Positions 10,752 to 23,011 of a stretch of 64,000 bases of DNA are shown here, one piece after another (position 1 is the first letter of the stretch; each line of letters begins with the position of its first letter). Both the position numbers and the translations under genes were made by a program. Source of the DNA: Scalesia atractyloides. Taxonomy: Eukaryota > Streptophyta > Magnoliopsida > Asterales > Asteraceae. The notes under the pieces were generated by a model. That model made no database searches, was not told where the DNA came from, and saw only the letters and a program-made list of their open reading frames with translations. The stretch spans positions 97,860,411 through 97,924,410 of the forward strand of contig CAMTDV010000030.1 of assembly GCA_947069175.1 (NCBI GenBank), given 5' to 3'.

Positions 10752-11364
10752 CTATTGAGATACCCTCGTGCTACGCTGCGGGAGTTCGGTTAGTATGGAT
10801 TTAGGTTTTTTACGGTAATGGCACTCGTTATAACAACTTAAATAAACACCATAAAATAAAATCTTGATATGTCAACAAGATATTAACACCTATATTAAAT
10901 TGGTTGAAAACCATAATAACAAATATCGGTCAGAATCGGTTCGTCATGGTAGTGGCACTCGCATAAATTAAGATACCTAAAATAATATAGTTTGAAAAAA
11001 AGTTAATGAACACACACTATTAAAAACCAAATGAAATAAACTTTAAATAGATTAAAGACGTATATTACTAATATCGGTACCGATAAAAACATTGTGTAAT
11101 AATTAGTTAATTTTAAATTAATACCGAGCTGATGAATATTTCAAATATTCTATACTGAAAATAGATACTAAGATTTCTTTACATGAAAATAAACGTGGGT
11201 TAAAATAAAAAAATATGAAAACATAAGTGTTGGGAAAAAAGTATATTGTAACTCCTACGTTCTTTAATAAATGATTAAAGGTAGTATTCAAATTCTAAAA
11301 AAACAAAACTACATTGTAGCTAACATCATGTGTTTTAATATATACTAAAATTATAATGAGAGGA
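10752..11364 (-). mobile_element. Non-autonomous Helitron, 613 bp
   Basis: On the minus strand it begins TCCTCTCATTATAATTTTAG after an A. It continues with TATATTAAAAC and GATGTTAGCTACAA, and ends with a GC hairpin (CCCGCAGCGTAGCACGAGGG) then TATCTCAATAG before a T. A 5'-TC, a hairpin shortly before the 3' end, and insertion between A and T are Helitron traits. The terminal CTRR is degenerate (ATAG). Confidence 0.6.
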
Positions 11365-12009
11365 TAATTAAAATCAAAGTAAACCAATCCTATTTATAAT
11401 ACTATTCTATTTTTTTCTCGAAGAAACAATTTATTTCTAAAATGTGACTTAATATCTCTAAAAAAACCCATAAATATAATAATCAAAACAGACACTGACG
11501 TTTATTTAATTTTAAGATTAGCCCTTCGCTCACCCTCTAATCTTGAAATATTCATCTTCTTGCTTTTATTCTTTCATTTCAACTATCTCCATCATACTTA
11601 CTTAACTCGTTCTGCAAACTTAAGAAAAAAAAGTATTTATTCCTTCCATATTCAATTTTAAAGCCATATTCAACCTTTTATGTGTATGGGTGCTTTGAGT
11701 CCTTTTGATAATTTTCAAGAATTTGAATGACCAAATATACTAAGGCTTCTTGATATGTATCCATATGAATTCAATTTGTGATGATAAAAAGTAAACTTAA
11801 GTTTGAACTCCCCAACTACATTGATAATTTGAGTGAAATAAAGATTTTACAACTCAAAGTTTATATCTAATATTGCAATTTGATGGTGGAAACAAAGTAA
11901 TGAATCCATTGGCTTATCGTTTATTGAACTTATCATTAGTTTTACTAGTTGCAACCTGCAACGACAAATTTTTTTTTAACGGCAAATATTACACACCAAT
12001 AATTCTTAA

Positions 12010-12110
12010 ATACTATGTTGCCCAGGTTTGAATCTGGGATACCCACCCCTTTTTAAGAGAAAAATGTCTCTATCGAGTGAGCTAACCCAGATTGGCTGCA
12101 ACGATAAGTG
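12010..12110 (-). mobile_element. tRNA-like SINE head
   Basis: Read on the minus strand: GTTAGCTCACTCGATAGAG (box A-like, as in TAGCTCAGTCGGTAGAG) and, about 45 bases later, ATTCAAACCTGGG (box B-like). The anticodon region is expanded and a cloverleaf cannot form properly, so this is a SINE or tRNA relic, not a functional tRNA. Confidence 0.55.
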
Positions 12111-12665
12111 TTGAAAAATGTTTTTTTAATAAAGCATCTGAAGACCATATAAGTAACCGGATGGTTTGATGAATATATGAACGGTTCTTGTATCTATTAC
12201 ATTGACAAAGAGTTTCCGAAAAATATTTTGGTCGAAGATGTAATGGATCGTTTTTAAAAAGATGAAAATTCGTAGGGAAAAACTATAGAACGTAATGTTT
12301 TTAGTTTCATTTTCTAATGAAATCGTATGTTTATTATTTATTTTATAATGACATTGTAATTTAATAGGTAATTTTTAGTGGCGTTGTATTTTATTTATGT
12401 GACTCTGTCTGAAATGAATCGAACTGACTATTCAGATGTCGAGTTGTAAGTATTATTCTAGCAAGTTGGATATTTTTTAAAAGAAAAAGCCTAGAGGGTT
12501 GCAGAATGATCATTAAGTTATAATGTAGCGGATCAAGACAATTATCTTATTATTCTTATTTGTATAAAAGCAGGTCGTTCGGGTAGACCAGCCCAGAAAG
12601 GGTTAATTTTACTTACATTTTAAAAATTATGAATATTATTATGCTAAATATAGATGTAAAACTAT

Positions 12666-13085
12666 ACTTTTATTAAACAATTTAAATTTGTTTCTAACGC
12701 CCTCTGAGTACCCTTTCAACGTGTTTTCGCTGTAGCTAAATACTCTTATTAAACAATTTAAATATGTTTCTAACGTCTTTTGAGTACCCTTACAACGAGT
12801 TTTGCTATAGTTAAATCATGTAGATAAGACTTTTTGCTGATTAATATAAAATCAAACATAATAAGTTTTTTTTTCCTTTTTTGCCCATGTAGTGTAATGT
12901 TTGTAATAAATAAATATGATTTATTAATATTAAAAAATATAATAATAAATGTTAACTGTTTGTTACCATCAATTTCCAACAAACTAAAATGGTTGTAAAT
13001 AAATAAGATTTATTAATATTAAAACAAATTACAAATATAATAATAGCCGTAAACTGTTTGTTACCATCAAATTCCAACAAATTGA
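12666..13085 (+). repeat. Two successive local tandem duplications
   Basis: First pair: ATTAAACAATTTAAAT.TGTTTCTAACG at about 12670 and 12748. Second pair: AACTGTTTGTTACCATCAA at about 12954 and 13050, each preceded by GATTTATTAATATTAAAA. Confidence 0.75.
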
Positions 13086-13342
13086 AAGTCAATTGATACA
13101 CTGAATGTAAAAATTAAATATCAAATAATAAACTGTATAAATATAATAATAAAATATTAAATTTAGAGTTTTTTAAAGGAATTATTGAGTTTTATGGGGT
13201 GTGGATTGGTCAAAAGGTAATGGCGTATGAAGGATGATTTGGAGTCATGAATAGGGAGATGGACGTAAAGGTTAAATAATGCATGTTCTTATAAGATAAT
13301 CAAATAATGATGTTCTATCAAAGAAGCCATATGTTTATAATA

Positions 13343-13540
13343 GAGTTAATTGCCCGGATGGTTTATGTGGTTTGCCATTTTTCATGTTTAGTTTCAAAAT
13401 TTTGAAAATAGCATGTATGCTTCTTGTGGTTTGCTCACTTGTTATTAGGATAGTCCTTTGAGTGGATGTCAGTTAGTTTGTTCAGTTAAGTTGGTATAAA
13501 ATTACTATATTACCCTTACTTCTAATAATAATAAATAAAT
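13343..13540 (+). repeat. Left terminal inverted repeat of the Pack-MULE
   Basis: Pairs with 20820-21012. Preceded by the target duplication TTTATAATA. The TGTGGTTTGCC motif ties it to the intron MITEs of PECT1. Confidence 0.85.
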
Positions 13541-13789
13541 AAAACATATAAAAATATGATTGACAATTTTAATTTCAAGTGGGCCCCACATCATATCTAT
13601 ACATCTAATAAAGTTCATACGTACGGAACACATGTTCCTCATCTAAGGCCTCTAAATTTTATTTTTCCACCAAAAGTCTTTCCATTTCTTATGGTGCAAT
13701 GCTATGGTGGAATGCTATGTACTATCCATATTACTTAAACGGGTCAAAGATTGTGAACATATATAATCACATAACCCGTTTGTTTCCCC

Positions 13790-13880
13790 TCATAACTCTC
13801 ACAAAGTTTCAAATCAGCAGCCGCGATTAGGGTTTTCTCCCTTCGAATCCAATCAAACAATCAAAAATATCAAAGGTATA
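13790..13880 (+). promoter_or_regulatory. 5'-leader-like captured segment
   Basis: ATAACTCTCACAAAG, then GATTAGGGTTTTCTCCC, AATCAAACAATC and an apparent donor AAAG/GTATAT look like the leader and first splice site of a plant gene. It stands first among the captured pieces and in the same direction. Function inferred only from style. Confidence 0.3.
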
Positions 13881-15488
13881 TCTTCATAAAATTCTCTGAT
13901 TTCCTGTTAAGTTCGTGGATTCGATTGTAAACAACATCTTCGTCTTATCAGTCTTTCGTTGATTTGTGTCTGTGTACCATCTGAAACATTGTTTTTTGTT
14001 GTTGTGGTTTTTTGAAGTGGAATCAATCGTTTGATGGCAAACGGATTTTTGTTGCCATTATCGAGTATAAAAAGGTTAGGTTGTTTCTCCAAGTGATTAA
14101 TTTCTGGATATTCATGTTTTAGGATTGTTTAATTCTACTACAAAGTTAGGGTTTCATATGCACAAGTTGAATAAGTGGTGGCCTAATTCAGCGTTATGTG
14201 GTTTTGAGCAAATAAGATTATCTTCAGATAAACCCTAATCTTGCTTCATTATTCCTCATATTCAGGTCTATTATCTTCTCTTCGCATTCGTTGACGCAAT
14301 CATTCTTCCAATTGTGATTAATGTACGACCATAAAAACTATTTGATTGGCTCTTGCACAATCGTGTGTATTGAACGATTCCCTGTTTTCATAGGTACCAG
14401 TTTCTACTTTTTTGTTTAAGTAGTCCTTAATCAAGAGCTTTTTTTATATTTATATATTTATATTTGTGTATATATGTTTATAGATAAAAATCTAATAGTC
14501 ATTAATCATTATCATCAGATATGATCACTTCTTGTTTTTAATTGCCACTATTGTGTGTACAAAATAACTATATATCATCAGAGCACCAATGCACTAGCAA
14601 CTTTAAGTTGGATATGTGATCATTACATTCTTAATTTTCAGTAACCATCTTAAAATCTATCTGCAGGTAGACTCTAATGAGTTCTCAAGATTATATAATT
14701 TTGTATTCCCCATTTGTTTTGAAAAATGTGAAAGAAGCATCCTTAAGTGGAATATTAACTGAAAGTTGGTAATGTTTTCTATCTTCTTATAGACGGGTTA
14801 TATAAAATAAATCAAATAAGTCATACATATAATTTTTTATTTGCTAATTTAAGAAGAAATAAACAAGACGAGAGTTTAACACTTGAATTAATTTGGCAAA
14901 TATGTTCTTTCAAAGTTGACTAAAAAAACAGCCTGGTACAAAGTGGCTGTTTTAGATTTAGAGTCATTTTTCCTTTGTTATCGTAGTCCCTTTGGAGAAG
15001 ATATATTATATTTATCATAAAAGTTATATGTTCCTTTTGCATCAAACTCCAAATATGGCCATTTATGACACAACACAAAGCTTGCATAGTCCAATTGACA
15101 TAACCTTTGTTGTAGGTAAAATTGCCAGAGAATGTATAAATATGCTTGGGTAAAAAGTGGTAAGTTTGACTCTGGCCTAAAAAGTCAAAATGCAAGAACA
15201 TGTATTGTATATTGAAATTGTACTTTTACTATGCGTAACTGGTAAAAAGTTCAAGTCTTTTTAAGCCTTCGGTGTCAAATTACATTCATACAACTTCAAA
15301 ATTGAAAAAGTTCTACAAATTCCTGAAAATCCTTTTAATGTCCAATTACAAGTTCCTAGCAAGTACTAATGTTGGAAAAAGTTAATGTTGATGGTTTAAC
15401 ATTTTAGTTGGGTCAAATTAGGAATCAAGGTAGAATTACATTTGATTCAAAAAGCCAATGTAGTTTTATTTATCAACTGCACTTGCAG
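13881..15488. other. Pack-MULE interior without recognisable exon
   Basis: AT-rich, intron-like sequence between the leader-like piece and the potassium-transporter exons. No coding match recognised. Confidence 0.4.
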
Positions 15489-16262
15489 GCTCAGAAGCAA
15501 TGTTTGCGGATCTTAGCCACTTCACTTATGCTGCAATCCAGGTACATACATTTTAAAACCATATATTTTAACACTTAGGTGCATGGTTTTATCATTATTT
15601 CGCATTTTCTAATTTTTTCCCCTTGCAGATTGCATTCACATTTATGGTTTATCACACAGTCATACTTGCTTATAAGGGTCAAACAGTTTACGTATCATGA
15701 AATCAATAGAATGTCGATTAAATCAGCTATTATGTCTCTATACCAGGTATATGGTTGGCTTATAACATGGTCAGACTGTGAATAAAAAGTTGTTTGACCT
15801 GAGCATGTGTTGCTTTGAAAATTTTGAGGTGGCCAGTGCTTGCAATACCAGTTTTTGTCTTAGTTGTAGGAATCCAAGTGTAAAGTTTTTTTAACGTAAA
15901 CCAACATTAATCACAAGCTGTTTTTCAAGAATCAAAGTTGTGCATAGCTTTGACATTCCAAAGATGGATTTAAAAGCCCTAGATACTCATGATCATATTC
16001 ATTGCTATCACTATTAGTTATCAAAGACATGAGAAATGCATCAGGTAGGTCCTATAAACCATTATCCATTACATCGTTTCTCCAATCTGGATTTGAAGTC
16101 GACTCATCTTTCGTGTTCATTCTCATTGCAATACTGGCAGTAATGATGACGACAATCTGTCTTACATATTTAGTAATCATTCTTTGTTGGCATAAACTGC
16201 CAATTGTCACTCTTTATTTTTCTTGCTATTCTTTGTGTCAACAGAATTACTTTACTTATTGA
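15489..16262 (+). pseudogene. Captured HAK/KUP potassium-transporter fragment
   Basis: Several exons in order match the middle of plant HAK/KUP/KT transporters. 15489-15541 encodes SEAMFADLSHFTYAAIQ (family AMFADLGHF). From 15629 comes IAFTFMVYHTVILAYKGQ (family IAFTFLVYP..ILAYMGQ). About 15822-15880 reads LRWPVLAIPVFVLVVGIQ. About 15928 reads CFSRIKVVHSFDIPKMD. 16025-16262 includes DMRNASG and MMTTICLTYLVIILCWHK. Splice AG/GT sites survive around the first exons. Stops interrupt it (TGA after VYVS, others later) and a frame change is needed before CFSRIKVVH. Both the N-terminal third and the C-terminal domain are absent. It is a capture inside the Pack-MULE, not a working transporter. Confidence 0.8.
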
Positions 16263-17201
16263 CTTCTCTAACAGATCAAAAAACGTATGATCTAAAACGA
16301 AAATGGGTCAAACGTGTCAAAGTCATACAATCTTTCTAATAATTTTATTAAGAAAACAAATCATTATTGATGTGATCTAGATTCTAATCTTCTTATAAAG
16401 GTAAATTTCGTCGATGAATCAACTATCGTTCTTGATTTTTTAACTAATAATTTCTTTTGTTTTGTATATCTCATCTGAAATCGGTTGTATCCCCTTCTCC
16501 GATTGTTGTGGATCCAGTCAATCCGACAACCGTGTTTTGTATCTATTAAAGCAACCTAGGTCTAATTTGTGGTTTGAAATGAGTGTGCCTGAACTCTATC
16601 TCAGTTTTAGGTAATTCGGTTTCTTTCAAGTTTAATTTGTGGTAACATATTTGTTCTTTGCAACTCTGTTAAGGATTTGAATCTTTTTTTTAATTAATAC
16701 CGATGTTGATGTCTCTCTGTGTTTTCTCCATTATAGATCAATGTTTGTTAATAAGAAAAGAATGTCAATGACGGATCATTCTACAATCTGCAGCCATTAA
16801 ATAACCTATGATTGATCTATTCAAAGATCCTTTGGTGTACGATAAAAGGGCAAACCATTTCGCTTATACTTTTTACATTCACTCAAAGATCCTTTTAGTG
16901 ACGTATAATTAGGGTTTGGTTCATGATATGTTGTTTCTTGAACATTTAATCATGGGTTTGAGGATGAGTACTTAAAGGACTCTTAAAGAGTGTAAAAGAT
17001 AGAAAATTGTAAGTTATGGATTTATCATATTTTAAAGTTTTGTTGTATGATTCCTATATAAATAAGAAAAATAAGAGAGTTGTTTTGGATCTACTATCAG
17101 GCTAATTTATTTACAAAAATCTTTGAGAACTCACATCTAAACAACTCAAGTTTGTTATCTGTCATATGTGCATTAAGCGTTGACCTTTGGATTGATTTCA
17201 G
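16263..17201. other. Pack-MULE interior, unassigned
   Basis: No exon recognised between the transporter and IQM-like fragments. May contain intron or leader sequence from a captured gene. Confidence 0.35.
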
Positions 17202-17291
17202 GTCATTCCGCGCCACCGTTATGTGCATAAGTTGCACTTTTACTATGAAGAGTGGTTTAAGGCTGACGCAGCTCAACCTTTTTTCCTGCTG
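17202..17291 (+). pseudogene. Captured exon resembling IQ-motif (IQM) calmodulin-binding proteins
   Basis: A 30-codon exon bounded by TTTCAG and GTATGT reads VIPRHRYVHKLHFYYEEWFKADAAQPFFLL. From memory, plant IQM proteins have HRYGHNLH.YY..W..A...QPFFYWLD at this point. The G after HRY and the terminal YWLD block are changed (QPFFLL). Only one exon is seen. Assignment rests on this short match. Confidence 0.5.
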
Positions 17292-17526
17292 GTATGTATA
17301 CTCTTAGATATATCAATATATCAATACGGCTTCTCCTAATTTATTTTATGGTATTCAGCTGAAGTAACCAATTGACTCAATTTGAACATCTTTGGAAGCA
17401 CTTTCAAGAATTTATTTGATACAAAGCTTTGATTCAGATAGCATGGTGCACGTATAGATGGTGGTCGAATCTATTTGCAGGTACCCCTTTAAATTTTGTT
17501 CCTTAGAATTGAAGGTGTTATATATT

Positions 17527-17566
17527 AATAATTAATATTAATATTAATATTAATATTAATATTATT
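17527..17566 (+). repeat. (TAATAT)n / (ATT)n microsatellite
   Basis: About six repeats of TTAATA inside the Pack-MULE. Confidence 0.9.
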
Positions 17567-18388
17567 AAAATAATAGAACAAAATGAACAGTGGTTGGCGG
17601 TTGTTGATTGTTATTGCTGGAGAAGAAGCCAGTAATCGGTTTACAACGATAGCAACGCCATCGGCGTCGCTTCTACCACCTCCCCTTCCACTTTTTTTCC
17701 TCGCCGGACGTCCAAACCGTCGGAACCACAGCTGTGACCAGGTATTTAGGCGATGCTTTAACACTCATAACCAGTGTGGACTTATTATACTTTCATCATA
17801 AGGCCTCATCTTCTCCGGTCGTTAAGGTAAATTTTATATCTTTTCAAGCTTCAATATCTTCCAGATTTGTTGAAAATATTGGAATCTTAAGTATAATGCA
17901 AATAACTATGATAAGAAAGTTGATTATGCAGATATTGATGGAATTGATAGTTATTTACATGTTGTTTAATATCCATGTGAATTTGTGAATTAATTATTTT
18001 AATTCTGATGCATTTAAATTTAGTGCTGCGCAGATTATATGTGTCTGCAAAAGAGGGCTTAGGTTTAAAAGGATTTTAAATCCATTTATGTTTTAAATTG
18101 GATTTAGTAACTATAGTTCTTTTGTTAGCGTTTCCTGAATATGTGTTTTTAGTTTTTAGCGTTTTTTTTAGCATGACCATGTTATTCTTTGTGACCTTTG
18201 CATAATTTATTACGCATGCTTTTACTTACGTATAAGTGTATTTGAATTTAATTTGGTGATTTGAATTTGTACCTTCTGACTTTAATCTACTGAAGTGGTC
18301 TAAATTCACTTTTTTCAAGTGTTTAATTGTAAAAAAAGTTATATATGACTATGGCTTCACAGGTTCAAGTAAGCATGACAACAGGGGT

Positions 18389-18390
<2 letters not shown>

Positions 18391-18424
<34 letters not shown>
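18391..18424 (+). repeat. (CT)n microsatellite
   Basis: About 16 CT units about 55 bp before the RPT2-like exon. Confidence 0.95.
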
Positions 18425-18431
<7 letters not shown>

Positions 18432-18480
18432 TTACATATTTCTAATCTATACATCTAATAAAACTAGGTTCTTGATGCAG

Positions 18481-18698
18481 ATACGATGCTCACTCCGGCG
18501 GTGAATGTGAAATTCAAAGGATTATGTTGGAATTTATTGAACCAGTTGGATGGTTTTGATTCGAGGGGTGATGCTAAGGTGATACTTGCAACTAACAAAA
18601 TTGGAAGTCTTGATCGGGATTTGCTTCAACCTGGTCGTATAGATAGTAAGATCGAATTCTTACTTCCTGACATTAAAACAAGAAGGCGTATATTCTAG
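18481..18698 (+). pseudogene. Captured exon of 26S proteasome ATPase RPT2
   Basis: The exon sits between TGATGCAG and a GTATAT donor. It reads YDAHSGGECEIQRIMLE, then, after one extra T near 18537, LLNQLDGFDSRGDAKVILATN, SLDRDLLQPGRID and KIEFLLPDIKTRRRIF. This is the AAA+ second-region-of-homology part of RPT2 (regulatory subunit 4); in the real protein the arginine fingers lie in RPGRIDRK. Damage: the single-base frameshift, LRPGRID changed to LQPGRID, RK to SK, and a TAG where the family has Q at the exon end. Lacks Walker A and the rest of the protein, so it is a dead capture inside the Pack-MULE. Confidence 0.88.
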
Positions 18699-20819
18699 GT
18701 ATATTGTCACAGACTCACAGTTTTGTTATGTATTTTCGTTTTTTCTCCTGGTAGATAAAATATCCATTTTAGCTGTTTAAATCCCAAGTATATTAATAGC
18801 TTTTGTGATTAATTCATGTCTTTTAACTATATATGGTTTCAAAGAACTTTGATGCTTTGGTTGATTATTATATGAAATTGCTATTTATACATAAGGTGTT
18901 ACAATCCTACTGTTAGTAATTATGTCATAATCTCCATCTATTGTAAGGTGTCTGATAGGATGTGGTAGAAAAAAGTAACTGAACTTTTATCCTTCTAGAT
19001 ACAATTATAGGAATGATTAAATAAATATGGTCATATATTTTTATTCTATATAAGTTGAGTGTTATAAAAGTATGCCCTTAAGATCCCAATAGGACAGATC
19101 AATAAACAAAATGTCACTAAACATTCAGTTGTTGAAGATAGTTTGCCAAAACCAGGCGGTTGTTAAAAGGTTAATTTCACTTACCATGGTGTTCATCACA
19201 CACTAAACTTCAATTAACGACATCATCATGTTTTGTCAACCTTGAAACAGAGACTCATGGACTGAATTGTGCATAAATTTATTGTAGGTGAGTTTTTATT
19301 TCATTGTGAAGTTTCGCAATCCATTTAAGCTTTTGAGTTTTGAGTTGGAAGTCATTTGAATTTGTTTTGTTAATCCAGGTGTAGATAATGGATGTCTTAT
19401 ATAGATATATAATTGGTTTTATTGTTATTTTACTTGATTATAGTTAAAATTGTTCATTATTCTTTATTCATGTTGTGAATGTACAAACGTAGGTTATGGG
19501 GTTAATCCTTTGGTTTCTTGATTATGTTTGTTGACCAAATCGGTTCCGAAATTAGTTATAAGTTGACTTTTGGTTCAAAAGTCAAAACAAATTGTTTTTA
19601 TAGGATCAAAGTCATGTGAGACGTATTCTTATTCTTAATCTAATTATTTGTTATAGCTTTGTTTCGTACATTGCTGGAGAGAACCAACGTTGAGAAAAAT
19701 GTTAAGTGAGAATTCTTTTATGAAAACTGATCACACATTGAAAGGTTGAGAAAACATTGATCGGAGTCTTGCTTATAAAAACCTATAAAAAGAGTAGACC
19801 ATAAGAAAAAAAACACTTAAACCAATAATAATGGGTTCCTCTTGAGTATTTAATTTTTGGCTCAAGTTATTTTTTTGACCCAAGTTAAAATTTCAATTAT
19901 TGATTGAAAACTGAACTGATGTTCATAACCGATTGACCTAAATATGTTATTATATGTTTGAAGCTATTCCACGTTTTTTTTTATAATTTTCGGAATATAC
20001 ACAACGAAGTAAAGATGTTAAATTGTGTCAACTAAATAACGTAATTTGAGTTAACATCAGAATAAACGTAATATTTTTTTTTCTAAAAATAACAAAACCG
20101 CGAAATTCGCAGATATTAGCACTAGTTTAAATATAAAAACGGTTTTTATATTTATTACCCTACCCGATCCCAACCCTACCCCTATCTTCTTCAGATAAAA
20201 GTCCACCACTCCCACCACTGGTCCACTACCCATTTCCTCCTTCCACCACCCACACCTCTTTACTATCATTCACCACCACCACCACCACCGTAAACATACC
20301 CAGTAACCACCATCCAACACCGGTGTTCATCCAAACGCTCACCAAGTCTAAACCCATATACCGCCACCCCGTCATCATCCAACCCCATCACTCCATACAA
20401 ACCCATACCACCTCCGTCCAAACCATAACCCTGTACGATTTCGGCATCCGGTACGATTCCACACAAACGAAACATCGCCGTCCGGTATGATTTCACTGTT
20501 GAATCGACCACCGGTGGCTCATCTGCCGCCAAAAGAAGCTCCATCGTAGGGTGGTGGTGTTGTAGCAGTCTTCATCGGGATGACGGGTGGGGGATTGGTT
20601 TAATCTGATGATATTTAATTTCTGTGAAGAATTTTTGGGTTTTGTGTGAAGAATTTTGTTGTAGTAGTGATTTTTATTTGCAGGGGGATTGAAGGTAGGT
20701 GATGGTCGACTGTTGTGTGAAGAGGGAGAGGAGGATAGGGTTGGGTGGGGGTGGGGTAGGTTTAGTTATATTTAATAAAAAATGGTGGGCCCACTAAGGT
20801 TTAAACTTACATTAATCAA
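18699..20819. other. Pack-MULE interior, right part
   Basis: No exon recognised. About 20150-20560 is unusually C-rich on the plus strand (CCACCACCACC stretches) and open by composition on the minus strand, with no family resemblance. GGTGGGCCCAC at about 20783 partners GTGGGCCCCAC at about 13578, marking the inner edge of the inverted ends. Confidence 0.45.
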
Positions 20820-21012
20820 AATTTTATTATTAGAAGTAAGGGTAGTATAGTAATTTTATACTAACTTAATTGAGCAAACTAACTGACATCCACTTAAAGG
20901 ACTATCCGAGTAACAAGTGAGTAACCACAGGGAGTATACATGCTATTTTAGAAAGATGGGGACTAAACGTGAAAAAATGGTAAACCACATGGACTTTCCG
21001 GGCAATTAACTC
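20820..21012 (-). repeat. Right terminal inverted repeat of the Pack-MULE
   Basis: Reverse complement counterpart of 13343-13540, ending CCGGGCAATTAACTC. Followed by the target duplication TTTATAATA. Confidence 0.85.
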
Positions 21013-21021
21013 TTTATAATA

Positions 21022-23011
21022 TTACTATAATTATATGCAAAATAGTTATATGAATATTGAATAGCATCACTTAAGCATTTCTTTTATCATTTATGGAATC
21101 ACTCACACTTGTGTTCAAATTGTTAAATTCAAAGCTTTATTATTATTATTATTGCTATCATTTGTAGATTAGTGGGCATACATTTCCCTTGTTGATAATG
21201 CATACAGGGTCACCTTTATATAAGAACCACATGTATGTTAAGAATTACGTTAAACTTTAAGCATTGTGCATATTTTTCAATTGTGTTCAAAAAATAGAAA
21301 GCATTTGATAGTGAGCAACTAAGCATAGCGAACGCTTGCTGAGACAGCAAGTGTCCATGCATCTTAACTATGGTGAAAATATTTTCGTGATTTTAATTCT
21401 ATGCCGTATTTGTAGCAATCACGAGGTATAATGGTTCTAAATATTTAATGGTTTTCATTTAAAGATTGTATGTATGTATATATGTGACAATGTTTAATTT
21501 ACAACCATTAAATGCTTAGGAACCAAAAAACTTATTCTCAGCCTTTGAATAATATTTTAATAAATGGTTAGATCGATCTCTTATGCCTACAATATTTTTC
21601 TAATCGGATTATACAATTGTGTAAATACATAACTCTTAATTCTATGCAGATGTCTCATACACATGTATATATGATTTATATTTTGTTTTATACACATGTG
21701 CATTCATCTCTATCTTGTTTTATGCATACTTACATGCCATGTGTATAGTTTTTCTTTTGATGCACAATGTAACGTTACTACTCAAAATGTTTTTATTGCA
21801 CATACCTTCGAGGTTTTTCAGGTTTTTTCAACCTTCATCTACATGTGTACATCATATTATAAAAATGTTTTTGGATATATAGTGCATACCGTACTTTTAT
21901 ATACGTATAATGCACACATGTTTTATTTCATGTATATGTGCTAAATACTTTTGGAGGTCAACTATGACCGTAATCCAACACATTATACAACTTTATAGCA
22001 AATTAAGTGGATGGTCCACTTCATCGTAACTATTAACTTCTCGAAAATTACATATTTAATCACGATTGTTTGCTCACTTGTCATCCTTTTGGTCGTCCTA
22101 ACTATGAGATGCATCTCTCTCTTTCTTGTTTGGTCTACATGAATTTCGACATACCCCTTATTTTGGGACACACCCACAAACAACTAAAACACCATGAGAA
22201 CCGCTTCACACCCTATATCTATCTTCCGACAAGCTTGAGGGTCACTTCAAACCACCGCGTATGCACTTTTTAAGCTTGAGATGTAGGTTGTCAATAGCGG
22301 ATCTTGATAAAAGGTCTCATTTTAGAGTTGAAGCCATAGTCATTTAACATGTTGAGGTTTTTGAATAGAATAAGTTAGGGATTTGCATAATAAATGGAGG
22401 AGAAAAGTTATGAGGAAATAGATAATTTACTTGTTGAGGATGATAAAGAAAGACGGTGAGAGAAAGAGAATCGTTAGAAATGCACAGATGTCTTTTAAAA
22501 AGGTAGGTTACCAGAGGTAAAAAAATCATTCTAAAATTTAAATATGAAGAGTACACGTTCATCCAATGTAGAGACTAAAATGTGACGAGTGAGCAAACGA
22601 TTAAAACTAAATATGTTATATTTTAAAAGTTAGAATAAAAAGTGAAATATAATTTAATAAATAGCTATGATATAAAATTTGAAATTTTGACTTAATAAAT
22701 TGGAACACCCATGTAATTTACTATAGATATTAATTAGAAATAATTGATATCTTTGCAAATTACATGTTTATGTGTATGCCATAGATTTTTGTTATGTATG
22801 GTCCACTATGTGTTTTATTGTTACCTGTTTATGTATATACTAAGCATATTCCCTTGTAAATCAAGTATAAATATCAAGAATAAAAAATTCATTGTGCAAA
22901 TCTAAATATCTTAGTTTGAACAATGGAAAAATTGGATGTCGTGTTTTAAAGGAGAGATTTAGAGATGAGCAATTAATTACATAGATTAATGAATTATTTA
23001 TCATCATACAT
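21022..23011. other. Intergenic, no gene seen
   Basis: AT-rich, with a short (TTA)n tract at about 21136. No structured element recognised. Confidence 0.5.

Larger units (their letters stand above)
11365..13333. other. AT-rich intergenic DNA without a gene
   Basis: Apart from the SINE head at 12010-12110 and the small tandem duplications listed, I see no coding potential, RNA gene or structured repeat. Confidence 0.6.
13343..21012. mobile_element. Pack-MULE: 7.67-kb Mutator-like element carrying host gene fragments
   Basis: Ends are inverted repeats of about 195 bp (13343-13540 and 20820-21012), starting GAGTTAATTGCCCGGA and about 85% alike by eye. Shared inner motifs include ATAGCATGTAT, GGATAGTCCTTT, GTGGATGTCAGTTAGTTTG and TACCCTTACTTCTAATAATA. 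Immediately outside, TTTATAATA occurs perfectly at 13334-13342 and 21013-21021, a 9-bp duplication diagnostic of Mutator transposition. I find no transposase. The interior holds exons related to a HAK/KUP transporter, a probable IQM protein and proteasome RPT2, plus a 5'-leader-like segment, all on the plus strand. Long inverted ends, a 9-bp duplication and captured unrelated exons define a Pack-MULE. Confidence 0.85.

Noticed and set aside
12010..12110. Functional tRNA gene on the minus strand
   Set aside because: Promoter-like boxes exist, but the loop between them is too long and the acceptor arm cannot pair, so it is a SINE head or relic.
20266..20544. Minus-strand 92-codon open frame inside the Pack-MULE
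   Set aside because: It is Gly- and Val-rich because of simple CCACCACC sequence, and no family resemblance or conserved motif is seen.
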